Below, piece after piece: positions 10,845 through 24,200 of a stretch of DNA of 64,000 bases. Position 1 is the first letter of the stretch. Each line of letters starts with the position of its first letter. This DNA is from Rhizomucor pusillus. Lineage: Eukaryota; Mucoromycota; Mucoromycetes; Mucorales; Lichtheimiaceae. The notes under the pieces are model-generated. The model saw only the letters and a program-made list of their open reading frames with translations. It had not been told where the DNA came from and searched no databases. A program made the translations under genes and the position numbers. The stretch lies in the NCBI GenBank assembly GCA_900175165.2, contig FWWN02000239.1:186001-250000 (forward strand), read 5' to 3'.

Positions 10845-12443
10845 CTAACGTCCAATCATCCATTTCTTCTTGACACCTTTCCAGAATCCCTTCTTTTCTT
10901 CGCTGCTTTCTGTAGTCGATGCAGGTGTAGATGGCTTTTGTTCTGATGACTGTGGTCGTTCTTGATGCTGCTGCTGCTGCTTTTGTTCTGCCTCTGCTTC
11001 CTGCGTCAAGCGGGCAATGCTGTTACTGCTGCTACTGCCCGTCAGGCTACCCACAGCCATGGAAAACCGAGAGAATTTAAGTATGCCGGGAGGTGCCGAT
11101 GGTGGTGAGGGTGCGATGGAGTAAGGTCTTTGTTTCTGCTGCTGCAAGTCGTCTACGGACGCATGCTTGCCTACTGCAGCAGCGGGCGATGATGACGATA
11201 ATGCCAGGTTATGTGTTAGTATTTTTGGTGGTGGAGGTGGGAATGATTTAATGGTTACGGCGGCATCATCGCTTGTGGATAGAGCATGTGGTACAGGAGG
11301 AAGCGGCTGCTTTGGAGGAGGAGTAGCTGGAGGCAGACCCGATCGAGATAGGATGGATCCTCGAGCAACAACGGGTGCCGAAGGCGGAGACGTCGCCACA
11401 GAAGACTCGGTATCGTAGATACTAAACGATGAATCGGCTCTTGGCAACATGCTTACGGGTGAGAAAGACGGACTCGTAGGTGAGGATGCCAGTGACGAGT
11501 AACCGGAGACTGCCTCTTCCTCCTCTACAAGATTGAGGGAAGATCGATGGTAAAGGATATTGCTACTGTTCACCGGTCGACCCAGACTGCTTTGTGAGCT
11601 GTTACTACGCTGATGATAACTGTGCCTGAGTTCCGCCGTGTCAAGTATGCTGCTGCTTCGTCGCCAACTCTTGCTGCCTGAAAACACCTCGTCATCGTCG
11701 CTGCTAAGAGGCATCATGCCAAGTGTATTTGTTACTAGCTCGTCCTCCGCCTCACTGAGCAGTTCAATTTGGCTAGCATCGAGCTCTTCCTGTAAAAATG
11801 CAGCCATCCGCTGCTCGAGTGCCCGTTTATCACCAGCGAGCCTCTCTATTTCACTTTTAAGCTCTTGTATCAAGTCATCTTGACTTTGCAGCGATAATTT
11901 TTCTTGCAAAGCTAGCACCAATGCGTCTTGCTTCTCGATCACTGCCACAAGCTGTCTGACTTTAAGGCTCTCTTGCTCTTTTTCTTCTACCAGATTAGCT
12001 ACCAGTGCTTGCGTCGCCAGCTCCTGCTGCGTGAGCGCTTGTTCGTAGTGTTTTCGGGTGCTTTCTAACTGCTGTTCTAATGATTTGATGCGCTTCTCAG
12101 CCGTACTTGAAGATGGAATGCTTTGTGTTGCCTCTGATGGATCTGATTTATCGAAATTACTATTGGTATCTATTACTGCTGCGTCGTTGCCAAGGAAAGC
12201 GATCGAATATCTTTTTGAAGGTGATGATGAAAGTGAGGATATCGAAGGTGTGGGTGATGGAGTAAAGTTGCGGTCAAAGACATCTGTAATCCACGATGGC
12301 CGTTCTTTGGTTCCTTCCTCGGATTTTGGCGAGTCCGGGAGCATCGTCCTGCTGCTGCTGTTGTGTTTAACACTGCTATAATACAAATCCACGCTGCTCC
12401 TCCTCCTCGTCGTCGTCGTCGTTGAGTTTATCATTGAGTGCAA
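10845..12443 (-). CDS. Uncharacterised Ser-rich coiled-coil protein
   Basis: A single exon of up to 532 codons; a second ATG three codons in (12434) is equally good. The N-terminal about 110 residues are Ser/Thr-rich and disordered. Residues about 115-230 form a heptad-rich coiled coil (KRIKSLEQQLESTRKHYEQA and similar). The rest is low complexity with poly-Ser, Pro-rich (PPATPPPKQPLPPVPHA) and Gln-rich parts, many RRSS/RYS basophilic kinase-like sites, and the basic C-terminal tail KGFWKGVKKKWMIGR. The proline-rich stretch could bind SH3 domains and the basic tail could bind membranes or microtubules; both are inferences. Convergent with the TrhO-like gene, with 80 bp between stops. Confidence 0.8.
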   Translation of the reverse strand: MHSMINSTTTTTRRRSSVDLYYSSVKHNSSSRTMLPDSPKSEEGTKERPSWITDVFDRNFTPSPTPSISSLSSSPSKRYSIAFLGNDAAVIDTNSNFDKSDPSEATQSIPSSSTAEKRIKSLEQQLESTRKHYEQALTQQELATQALVANLVEEKEQESLKVRQLVAVIEKQDALVLALQEKLSLQSQDDLIQELKSEIERLAGDKRALEQRMAAFLQEELDASQIELLSEAEDELVTNTLGMMPLSSDDDEVFSGSKSWRRSSSILDTAELRHSYHQRSNSSQSSLGRPVNSSNILYHRSSLNLVEEEEAVSGYSSLASSPTSPSFSPVSMLPRADSSFSIYDTESSVATSPPSAPVVARGSILSRSGLPPATPPPKQPLPPVPHALSTSDDAAVTIKSFPPPPPKILTHNLALSSSSPAAAVGKHASVDDLQQQKQRPYSIAPSPPSAPPGILKFSRFSMAVGSLTGSSSSNSIARLTQEAEAEQKQQQQHQERPQSSEQKPSTPASTTESSEEKKGFWKGVKKKWMIGR

Positions 12444-13907
12444 TTAAAATTCTTGATAAGCGAGCTTTTTTCGTTTAGCTGCTGCTGCTTTCTGGAGACA
12501 TGGGAGGAGAAACAAGAAAAGAAAGTTTCATTTAGCTCTTGCGTCTTGTCACACACACCAGAAGGGCGCGGTTTGCAACTGAGATTTAATCTTGGGTTGT
12601 GCCTGGTTGCCACAACTATTGGAAAAAGGCAACCGAGCACTATGGTGCTAATTTTCGCATGCAGAATAACGTAGATCATTTGCAGGGTCTCTGCCTTGGA
12701 CTCCCTCTAGAGTAGTTGCAGTGCAAATAAGCCTGATATAGGCTAGCTGCATCGTTGGATTAAGTTGACCCGTTTTTTAAGAAATGATCATCATCCTCGT
12801 CGTCGTCAGTTTATTATTCCACATCATCTTTAGCCTGCCCGGCTGTTGCCGAGCTTCCCTCGTGGAATAAGACGTCGTTCATAGATCTCGTACTACTTTA
12901 CACGTAATTCAGAATCTATTATTATTGTTTCACGTTGTATGCGTCAAAACTATTGATACCACTGTCCGACAATGTATAAAAGAGTCGATACATCGATTCT
13001 CTTCACCCCTTCTTCGATTCTGTATATGCTACATCGTTTTATTTACTGACCATTGCCGCCGAATTAGCAGTTGCAATCGATAAGATTATGCATCACTGAA
13101 TAACAGTATATGGAGTAGCTCGCTGTTGTCGTAATATGTCTGACGTGATTTTTTATTTTTTGTGAACAAGACAGACGATTAAACAATTGCGGGACAGCTT
13201 ATTAGTTTCTTCGCTAGACTTTATACTACTGAGCCTCATATGTTTAATTAGGTGTTGCCTCAAATTACTATCATATCCAGTATGCAAAACAATGTCGATC
13301 GAATATTTAGCGTATGCAAGGGACTTTAACAACAAAGTCCACGGAGGTTGTCAGATCATTTATGTAATTCAATGATTTGCAATTATTTCTCCATACGCCA
13401 CAGCTACTTACAGGTTATAGCTGGCTCTGCCTTGCTATAAAGATCTTCAATAGAAAATGGCTATAGCAACCTTTACGGGCAGTGCTTCCCGCAGGTCGCA
13501 ATAGTTTAAATTGGGTATCGGCTATTAGCAGTATTCTCATACACCTTAGAGCAAATTTTCATTACAATCGACTAGGGTTCTATTGATGGGCATCAAGTGC
13601 ATTCTCATACCAGATACAGATACTTTCAAGCAGTTCTAGGAACATGCAGGCTGAAGGCATAAGTCTTAGCTTAGTATCCAAAATGAAGAATCTGTAAATA
13701 ACTGAAAAATGAAGCTGCACAATGAATAAATTCTTACGCAGTTTCGAAGAGGCCGAGCTCTAAAGTGAGACCCTGATGAGTAGGGCATCTTGGTGGGAAT
13801 AGGTGGCGAGGTGGCAGCCATGTGCGGTGTTTGAATATCTGCGCTCGCCATAACTCAACACATCCATTGCGTACAATTAAGCTCCCTCTTTTCTCGCATA
13901 TAGCACT
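12444..13907. other. Long intergenic region upstream of eL27
   Basis: Nearly 1.5 kb without a convincing gene. A good TATA element, TATAAAAG, lies at 12975-12982 on the plus strand followed by a pyrimidine-rich stretch, but no ORF of more than a few codons follows. A 61-codon minus-strand ORF at 13666-13851 lies next to the eL27 start and ends in a donor-like GTAAGA; I could not connect it to another exon. The last about 50 bp (CTCCCTCTTTTCTCG) look like a ribosomal protein gene leader. Confidence 0.4.
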
Positions 13908-14703
13908 ATGGTGAAGTTCATCAAGGCTGGTAAAGTACGTACAACAACCGGTGGGAATTAACGAAGGCTTGATGGATGAACGAAAATCAACCGGATGGAT
14001 GGATGAATCGACTTTTTATTTTCGGAGAGGGGCTCGATTAGCGAATGAGCGCACTAACGATGCATGGGCAGGTTGTTGTCATTTTGCAGGGCCGTTACGC
14101 CGGCAAGAAGGCCGTCGTTGTCCGCAGTATGTATTACGACAAGACCGAGAATGACCTTCGTCGGCAACGTAACGAAATTTTCGACACGATTCACTAATGC
14201 GCGCGCTTCCCCCCTCCCCTGTTAGACCACGACGAGGGTACTAAGGAAAGACCCTACGGTTACGCCGTCGTTGCCGGTATCGAGCGCTACCCCTTGAAGG
14301 TCACTCGCGGCATGAACAAGAAGAAGGTCGCTAAGCGCTCCAAGGTTAAGCCCTTCATCAAGATTGTCAACTACAACCACATGATGCCCACTCGGTAAGT
14401 TGTCGGTTTGAATACCAGCAGCAGCAGTAGTAGCAGTAGCAGCAGTAAAATTAACAATGGTCGTTATATACAGCTACACTCTTGACTTGGAGCAGTTGAA
14501 GGGCACCATCTCTTCCGAGACATTCAAGGAACCTTCCCAGCGCACTGAAGCCAAGAAGGTAAAGGAGGATTTTCATACGAGTTTAGTTTCGAGTATATCA
14601 TCGATTGAACTTGTTTCATTGGTTTTAGGTCATCAAGAAGCTTCTGGAAGAAAGATATCAGACCGGCAAGAACAAGTGGTTCTTTACCAAGCTCAGATTC
14701 TAA
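13908..14703 (+). CDS. RPL27: 60S ribosomal protein eL27
   Basis: Five exons (13908-13934, 14072-14126, 14226-14394, 14474-14558, 14629-14703) give 136 residues, exactly the usual eukaryotic length. The protein begins MVKFIKAGK, then [51 protein letters not shown] and YTLDLEQLK, and ends [10 protein letters not shown], all family hallmarks. It is a structural protein of the large ribosomal subunit, basic throughout with the N-terminal KOW-type fold. The first exon holds only nine codons before an intron, common in fungal ribosomal protein genes. All four introns have GT-AG borders. The gene is convergent with the FKBP gene (134 bp between stops). Confidence 0.98.
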
Positions 14704-14837
14704 GCGCAAGGATTTGAAAAATAAAGACGTGCTATCTTTCCCAGCAGACGAACATTGTATAATGTAATCTCGCACTCGTGATATTGTTTTGTTATTATTT
14801 TCATTTGATGGATGTTAGGATGTGGGATTTACAATGC

Positions 14838-16514
14838 TTAGTTCTTTGACTTGATTTTGACGAGTTTGATCTAGAAACAGAAATGCAATTTAGTACATGG
14901 AAAATACATGCAATTACAGGTACACCTACATCGAAAATCAAAGTGGAGTTGCCAGGAATATCTGGTGGCACACCTCGGCTACCGTAGGCAAGCTTGGGAG
15001 GGATGGTCAATCGTCGTTCACCATTGATCTGCATACCAACCACTCCCAGATCCCATCCACTGATGACTTCCTGTCGGCCAACGATGAAGCTGAATGGCTT
15101 TCCACCGGTGTTGGAGTCGAATACTTTGTTGTTCTTCTGCAGACGACCCGTGTAACGGACGTAGATCTACAGTGCAGAAATTAGGAACCTCTTTCATTAC
15201 CGTTTAAGACAGGATCTTGGATACATACACGATCGTTTTTGGCAACAGCAGCTCCTTGACCTTTCTTGAGTTCTTCAATGATCAGACCGTTTGGAAGTTT
15301 CTTGACGCTCTTTTCTTCCTTCTTCTCCTTGGCTTTGGCTTCAGCCTGCTTCTTTTCCTGTTCGGCCTTAGCCTTTGCTTCCTCTTGTTTCTTCTTCTTT
15401 TCCTGGTCAGCCTTGGCCTTGGCTTCTGCTTGCTTCTTCTTTTCCTGGTCAGCCTTAGCCTTTGCTTCTGCTTGCTTCTTCTTCTCTTGCTCAGCCTTTG
15501 CCTTTGCTTCCGCCTCCTTCTTCTTTTGTTGTTCTGCCTTGGCCTTCACTCCGGCTTGCTTCTTCTTCTCCTGTTCAGCCTTAGCCTTGGATTGGGTCTC
15601 GGCCTTTTGCTTTTTGGAAGCAGGCTGTTCCTTGATCGGCTCAGCTACCCGCTTCTTATCTTTCTTGGTAGGAGCAGGCTTTTCCTCTTCCTCCTCTTCC
15701 TCGCTTTCTTCCTCTTCCTCCTCGTCTTCGTCTTCTTCACTTTCTTCCTCTTCTTCGTCGGATTCCTCCTCATCTTCATCTGATTCAGCCATATCAGCTT
15801 CGTCAGATTTGATTTCTTCGTCTTCAGAGCCCATCTCGACATCTTCCTCGATTAAACCTTTGATAAATGCATACTTTAGCGAGGAGATTAGCAAAAAGTG
15901 CTATTTATCGACTAACCTTCCTTTCTCAAACGTTCCAACATTTTGAGTGTCTTGTCGACTTCTGGTTTGCGTCTGTAGAGTTCAGCTTCATCGAATTCGT
16001 AGTTGCCAGTCAAGTGGACGACACTTGATACATCCAGTTAGCGCATTATTAGTAGACTCAGCTTGTCATGACACTTACTTTGCGCCATTCGAAGTAAACA
16101 TAATCTCTTCGCCTTCGGATAGTATAAGATCAAGCAGTTGTTGCTCAACCTATTTATTTCCGTTATCGGGACCTTGTTCCTAAATAAATCATGGCATCTG
16201 GCAGACACATACCTTGTCGGGCACCAAGGTGCAAAGTGCAAACTGCTTCTCGTTGACTGACACGTACACAGTGGTAGGCTTGTTGCTTTTGATTTCTTCT
16301 GTCAACGCTGCCTACATCTGAAATCAATAATCCATGGTTCATTTTACGCGTCGATCTGCCCAAATCATACCATGGAAAGGCGGAAGCTCGCCGTCACTGT
16401 TTGATGGTACTTTCTGCCGGGTATGACCTCGAGACCTTGAATTGATCTTTGAGTTTACAAAAGCATCCCGCAAGCAGAGCAATATTGCTTACCCCAAAAT
16501 CCCCTCACTGTCAT
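14838..16514 (-). CDS. Nucleolar-type FKBP peptidyl-prolyl isomerase (Fpr3/Fpr4/FKBP39 family)
   Basis: Eight exons (16514-16493, 16435-16371, 16311-16213, 16149-16079, 16023-15917, 15857-15229, 15166-14930, 14870-14838) give 420 residues. Residues 1-100 form a nucleoplasmin-like domain ([30 protein letters not shown]). Next come a long Asp/Glu/Ser tract, a nuclear-signal-like basic patch, a Lys-rich tandem repeat and a C-terminal FKBP domain (VYVRY-like start, [34 protein letters not shown], ending [14 protein letters not shown]). The isomerase residues Asp, Phe, Trp and Tyr of the FK506 pocket are visible. Family members act in the nucleolus and on chromatin as histone chaperones and proline isomerases, including on histone H3 tails. 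The exon starting at 15166 gives I where other starts give V. Confidence 0.95.
15337..15588 (-). repeat. In-frame minisatellite: about six 42-bp units in the FKBP gene
   Basis: Six consecutive units encode a 14-residue motif of the form [14 protein letters not shown]; unit lengths are 14, 14, 14, 14, 15 and 13 residues. DNA copies differ mainly at silent positions and by Asp/Glu or Gln/Lys changes. The array links the acidic tract to the FKBP domain and probably forms a single charged helix. Confidence 0.85.
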
Positions 16515-17625
16515 TTTAATTACTAGCAAAAAGTAAAAAAAAAAAAAAAAATAGGGATTGGGAATTCACAAGCGCAGAGAAATTTTCACCGAGGCAACTG
16601 AATTTGTTTCCGCTTTTGGGCACATCTAAGGCCCTCAACTCAAAGATTCCGAAGGACATTCCTGACCTGAAACTCTCAAGTCGAACGACACTATAGCTTA
16701 AAGCAATGCAACAATCACGCTGGTGGACCTGTGGTATGAAATTACAGTTATCATTATTAAATCCTGAACAAGCAGGATATACTAAAACTAGTTCTTAACT
16801 TCAAACAGGTACTGGACAGCGACATCGTCGCATACTCAGGCTCTACATGCAAACTGGTAATCCCAGGTCTAGGCCAGTGTCCATGACAAGCGGATAGCGA
16901 TATACCTGTCCGGAGTTAATAACTGGGCTAGGAGGTTATTAATAACTTTATTAATACGACTTGCGTTCCTCTCCCCAGACATTTTGGATCCCCCCACGCT
17001 TCAGCCATGGATATTTTATTGCTTACAGTAATAAATGGTGATCATTCAAGTGCTTAGAAAAATCGTTGGCACTTACTTCAAAATGCTTCTCGCAAATCAC
17101 GAGGTTCAGGGCGCTTACAATATGAGTGGATTCAGACTTTTCTAGCTTTCTAGTCCAATGGATTGAAATATATTAACTGTGCAAAGTACACCTTTTCCAA
17201 AAATTAATGTCGTTGCAATTTGCCGTTTTGGTGTATAAATGTATTATAAAAATTTCACAAAATGCGACATTACTTTTGGGAAAAAGTGTATAGGCACATA
17301 TCTTTGGCTCCATGACGGACAAGCTTCGAGATGCATGAATTCAGATTGCGTTACCAATAGATTCCTGCTCATACTCTTAGAGATAAGTCGGTCATTGCCA
17401 ATCTACCTTCTCTAGCACAGTATCAAATGTTTCAAATACGATTTACTATATGTATTTGCTGGTCCATTTATTGTTGGTCTCTTGCCCTCTAATCATGTTA
17501 CCCATGCGAAGGATACTACTAGGTCTGAGATTGAATTACTCGCAACTCTTGCAACTCGCGATGATGCACACGTTGCCGCCAAGCTAAGCTTTTCCTGCAC
17601 GTAAGACACCAACGCAGTGAGAACA
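16515..17625. other. AT-rich divergent intergenic region
   Basis: About 1.1 kb between the FKBP gene (minus) and USP7 (plus). It contains an A-rich run near 16530-16551 and no ORF or RNA I can support. It should hold both promoters, but I see no clear TATA box near either start. Confidence 0.5.
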
Positions 17626-21968
<4,343 letters not shown>

Positions 21969-22402
21969 AAAAAAGTAAAGTCTGTAAAAGCCCTGAGCGT
22001 TTCCTTTGAGAATTATTTCGTCAGCGCCGCAATAGAATCTAGCACATAGCGGAGAGTGATCTGTTGTCGTCGTGCGAACAAGAACACTTTTTGGCACCAC
22101 CAATGTTGATGGAGAGTTGAGTGTGCACTGGAGCGACAGGTCCCACAAGGTTTTCTGTGATCAGCTGATACACGCATACAGGCTCACAAAAAAGAGCAGT
22201 GATCCGCTTTGCAGTTGCCATGCCCCCCCCCCGGCAGTAACCTCTATCTCTTCCGTGTTTTTCGCCAGGTGCCCGGAACCTACACAAACACTTACTTTGC
22301 CTTTCCTCCTTCTCCTCTCTTTTTTCTCCTTGTTGTGTTTAACGCAATTGCGCGCGGGTGTGGCACAGTGCTCATTTCACAACTAACTCAACGGACGAGA
22401 GA
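21969..22402. other. Promoter and 5' leader region of the Ras gene
   Basis: Between USP7 and the Ras gene, both on the plus strand. It contains a run of ten C at 22223-22232 followed by a long pyrimidine-rich stretch (22295-22335), typical of a fungal promoter or leader. No ORF of interest. Confidence 0.45.
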
Positions 22403-23351
22403 ATGATTCTGTACAAACTTGTTGTCCTTGGAGACGGCGGCGTTGGCAAGGTAAAATAGCAGGCTCCGAGGTGGTGAGAGAGAAGTATAAAAATAATATT
22501 AATATCCGGTTTGTTCTAGACAGCGTTGACCATTCAAGTAAGGGACTATTTGAATAAGTGTGGATTAATTATAATGGAGCTGACGGTATACATTCTGACT
22601 ACCAAAGCTATGTTTGAACCATTTTGTTGGTAAGTGGAATTGAGTGTGTGTATGAGCGAGGGCGCGCTCGCGCGTGCACGCACCACCCAGGGCTAGAATA
22701 GAGAAGAACCTTATTAAGTTTCACACATTTCCCATAGAGGTAACGAAGGAAAATTTTAACGTTTTTCCAACAACGCGAGGAGGCTGACGCCCTTTCCAGA
22801 CATACGATCCCACCATCGAGGACTCGTATCGCAAACAAGTAGTTATAGACGACCAGCCGTGTGTGCTTGAAGTTTTAGATACGGCGGGCCAAGGTGGGAG
22901 ATTGTGAGAGAGAAGAAGTGTGTGTATGTACGTATATTAATTATATAAATGGCACAATACAACGACAGAGGAATACACGGCGTTGCGGGATCAGTGGATC
23001 CGAGACGGTGAAGGGTTCCTGATCGTGTACTCGATATCGTCCAGATCGACGTTTGAACGCGTGGAGCGGTTCCGAGATCAGATATTTCGGGTCAAGGATG
23101 TGACGGATGTGCCGCTCATCCTGGTAGGCAACAAGAGCGATAAGGTGACAGAACGGGAAGTTTCGCGCGAAGAAGGCATCCAGATGGCGAAAAAGCTTAA
23201 CTGCGAGTTTATCGAAACGTCCGCCAAGACTTGCGTCAATGTTGAGCGGTCTTTCTACGCCGTCGTGAGAATGATTCGAGCGAAGCGGGAAGGCACCCAA
23301 CATCACGGAGGCAAAAGGCGATCCAGCAAGACGAAGTGCCACATGTTGTGA
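22403..23351 (+). CDS. Ras GTPase, RasB type
   Basis: Six exons: 22403-22450, 22520-22537, 22608-22629, the 2-nt microexon 22738-22739, 22800-22893 and 22969-23351. Together they give 188 residues with no frame shift. G1 is GDGGVGKT, switch I is [11 protein letters not shown]3 is [16 protein letters not shown]4 is GNKSD and G5 is ETSAK. The N-terminus [20 protein letters not shown] and the LCLNHFVETYDP block are those of the RasB group, not of Ras1/RasA (which has VDEYDP). RasB proteins control hyphal growth, branching and conidiation in filamentous fungi. The protein ends in a CaaX box, CHML; a final Leu usually directs geranylgeranylation, and the preceding basic cluster (KRRSSKTK) would aid membrane binding. 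No upstream Cys suggests no palmitoylation next to CaaX. Confidence 0.95.
22738..22739 (+). other. Inferred 2-nt microexon of the Ras gene
   Basis: The preceding exon ends GTT G and the next main exon begins ACA TAC. The conserved residue between is Glu (FVETYDP), so the bases AG are missing. They occur as a perfect mini-unit: acceptor TTTCCCATAG, then AG, then donor GTAACG. The flanking introns would be 108 nt (22630-22737) and 60 nt (22740-22799); the second has a CTGAC branch site and ends CTTTCCAG. Confidence 0.75.
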
Positions 23352-24200
23352 TCCCCACCAGCTGCAAGAGTACCTACGACTCCAACAAGAACAACAACAG
23401 CAACAGCAACCGAGGACATGTATACTTGAATGCAAGCAAAAATGGTATATTTTAATTCTCTACCCTACTACACGCAGACCTAAGTCGACATGATACACGC
23501 AACCCATCAACCAACGCCTTTTTTTTCTTTTTTTTTTCTTTTTGGCTTGCCTACAGGAAAAATAATGAGCTAAATCCTCCCTTCTGGTTGTAATACTTTC
23601 TCTCTTTCTCTCCTTTTTGTTTTTTCTACATTTGGTCCATACTTTCTCTCTCTCTCTTTTTATCCGTTTCTTTATGTTGAAGTTTTACTTGGCGATACCA
23701 CAGCACCAGCAACATTATGTACGATTAAAGCAAAAATACATCCGGTCCCTTTTTCGTGCTTGCAGTGTGACACGCGATCGACTACAGCATTTAAATTAAA
23801 AAGAACAACGATGCAACTAGTACATGCAGCAAAGTGCTACGAATTATGTATGCAATGATGAGAACCATGGGGTTCAGCGCCAGAAAGGAGATCAGAGGGG
23901 AATGTTGTCTGAATTTTACAGGAGAAGATTGATGTACACAAGCTCAAATGGGTTCAGAAGCGAACTCATCCCACCATCTGCTTCGCAGCAACGCCGCTGT
24001 AGGTAGGTCATGCATCAAACCGATCTAGGTTTGGCGAATAATCGAGATCCCTGCATATATCTGTTGACATTTCAACGAACGGGTAATCTCAGACGACCCG
24101 CTATATCCACCGTGTACCAGCAGCAGCAACAGCAGAAAACTCCTTTCTTTTGTTTTTTCTCTTCTTCCTTTTACAAGCTCTTATCAAGTACAATAATAAC
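23352..24200. other. Intergenic region downstream of the Ras gene
   Basis: About 850 bp. The first part should be the Ras 3' untranslated region. It holds T-rich tracts (23520-23545) and CT-rich tracts (23596-23665), CAG/CAA-rich leader sequence (24117-24135) for the next gene and no supportable ORF. Confidence 0.45.

Noticed and set aside
13666..13851. Minus-strand 61-codon ORF beginning MASADIQTPHMAA
   Set aside because: It is followed by a donor-like GTAAGA, and a downstream segment (about 13585-13695) can be read openly in another frame, but the phases agree only if the ATG frame is abandoned. I could not build a gene with a start codon.
15217..15946. Two long plus-strand ORFs rich in Leu/Phe or Ser/Ala
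   Set aside because: They are the reverse reading of the Lys/Glu/Ala repeat and acidic tract of the FKBP gene. Low complexity on one strand produces open frames on the other.
22800..22893. Explaining the Ras frame break as a sequencing error
   Set aside because: Possible, but the missing bases AG are present between perfect acceptor and donor signals exactly where needed, which is unlikely by chance. It remains the main alternative to the microexon.
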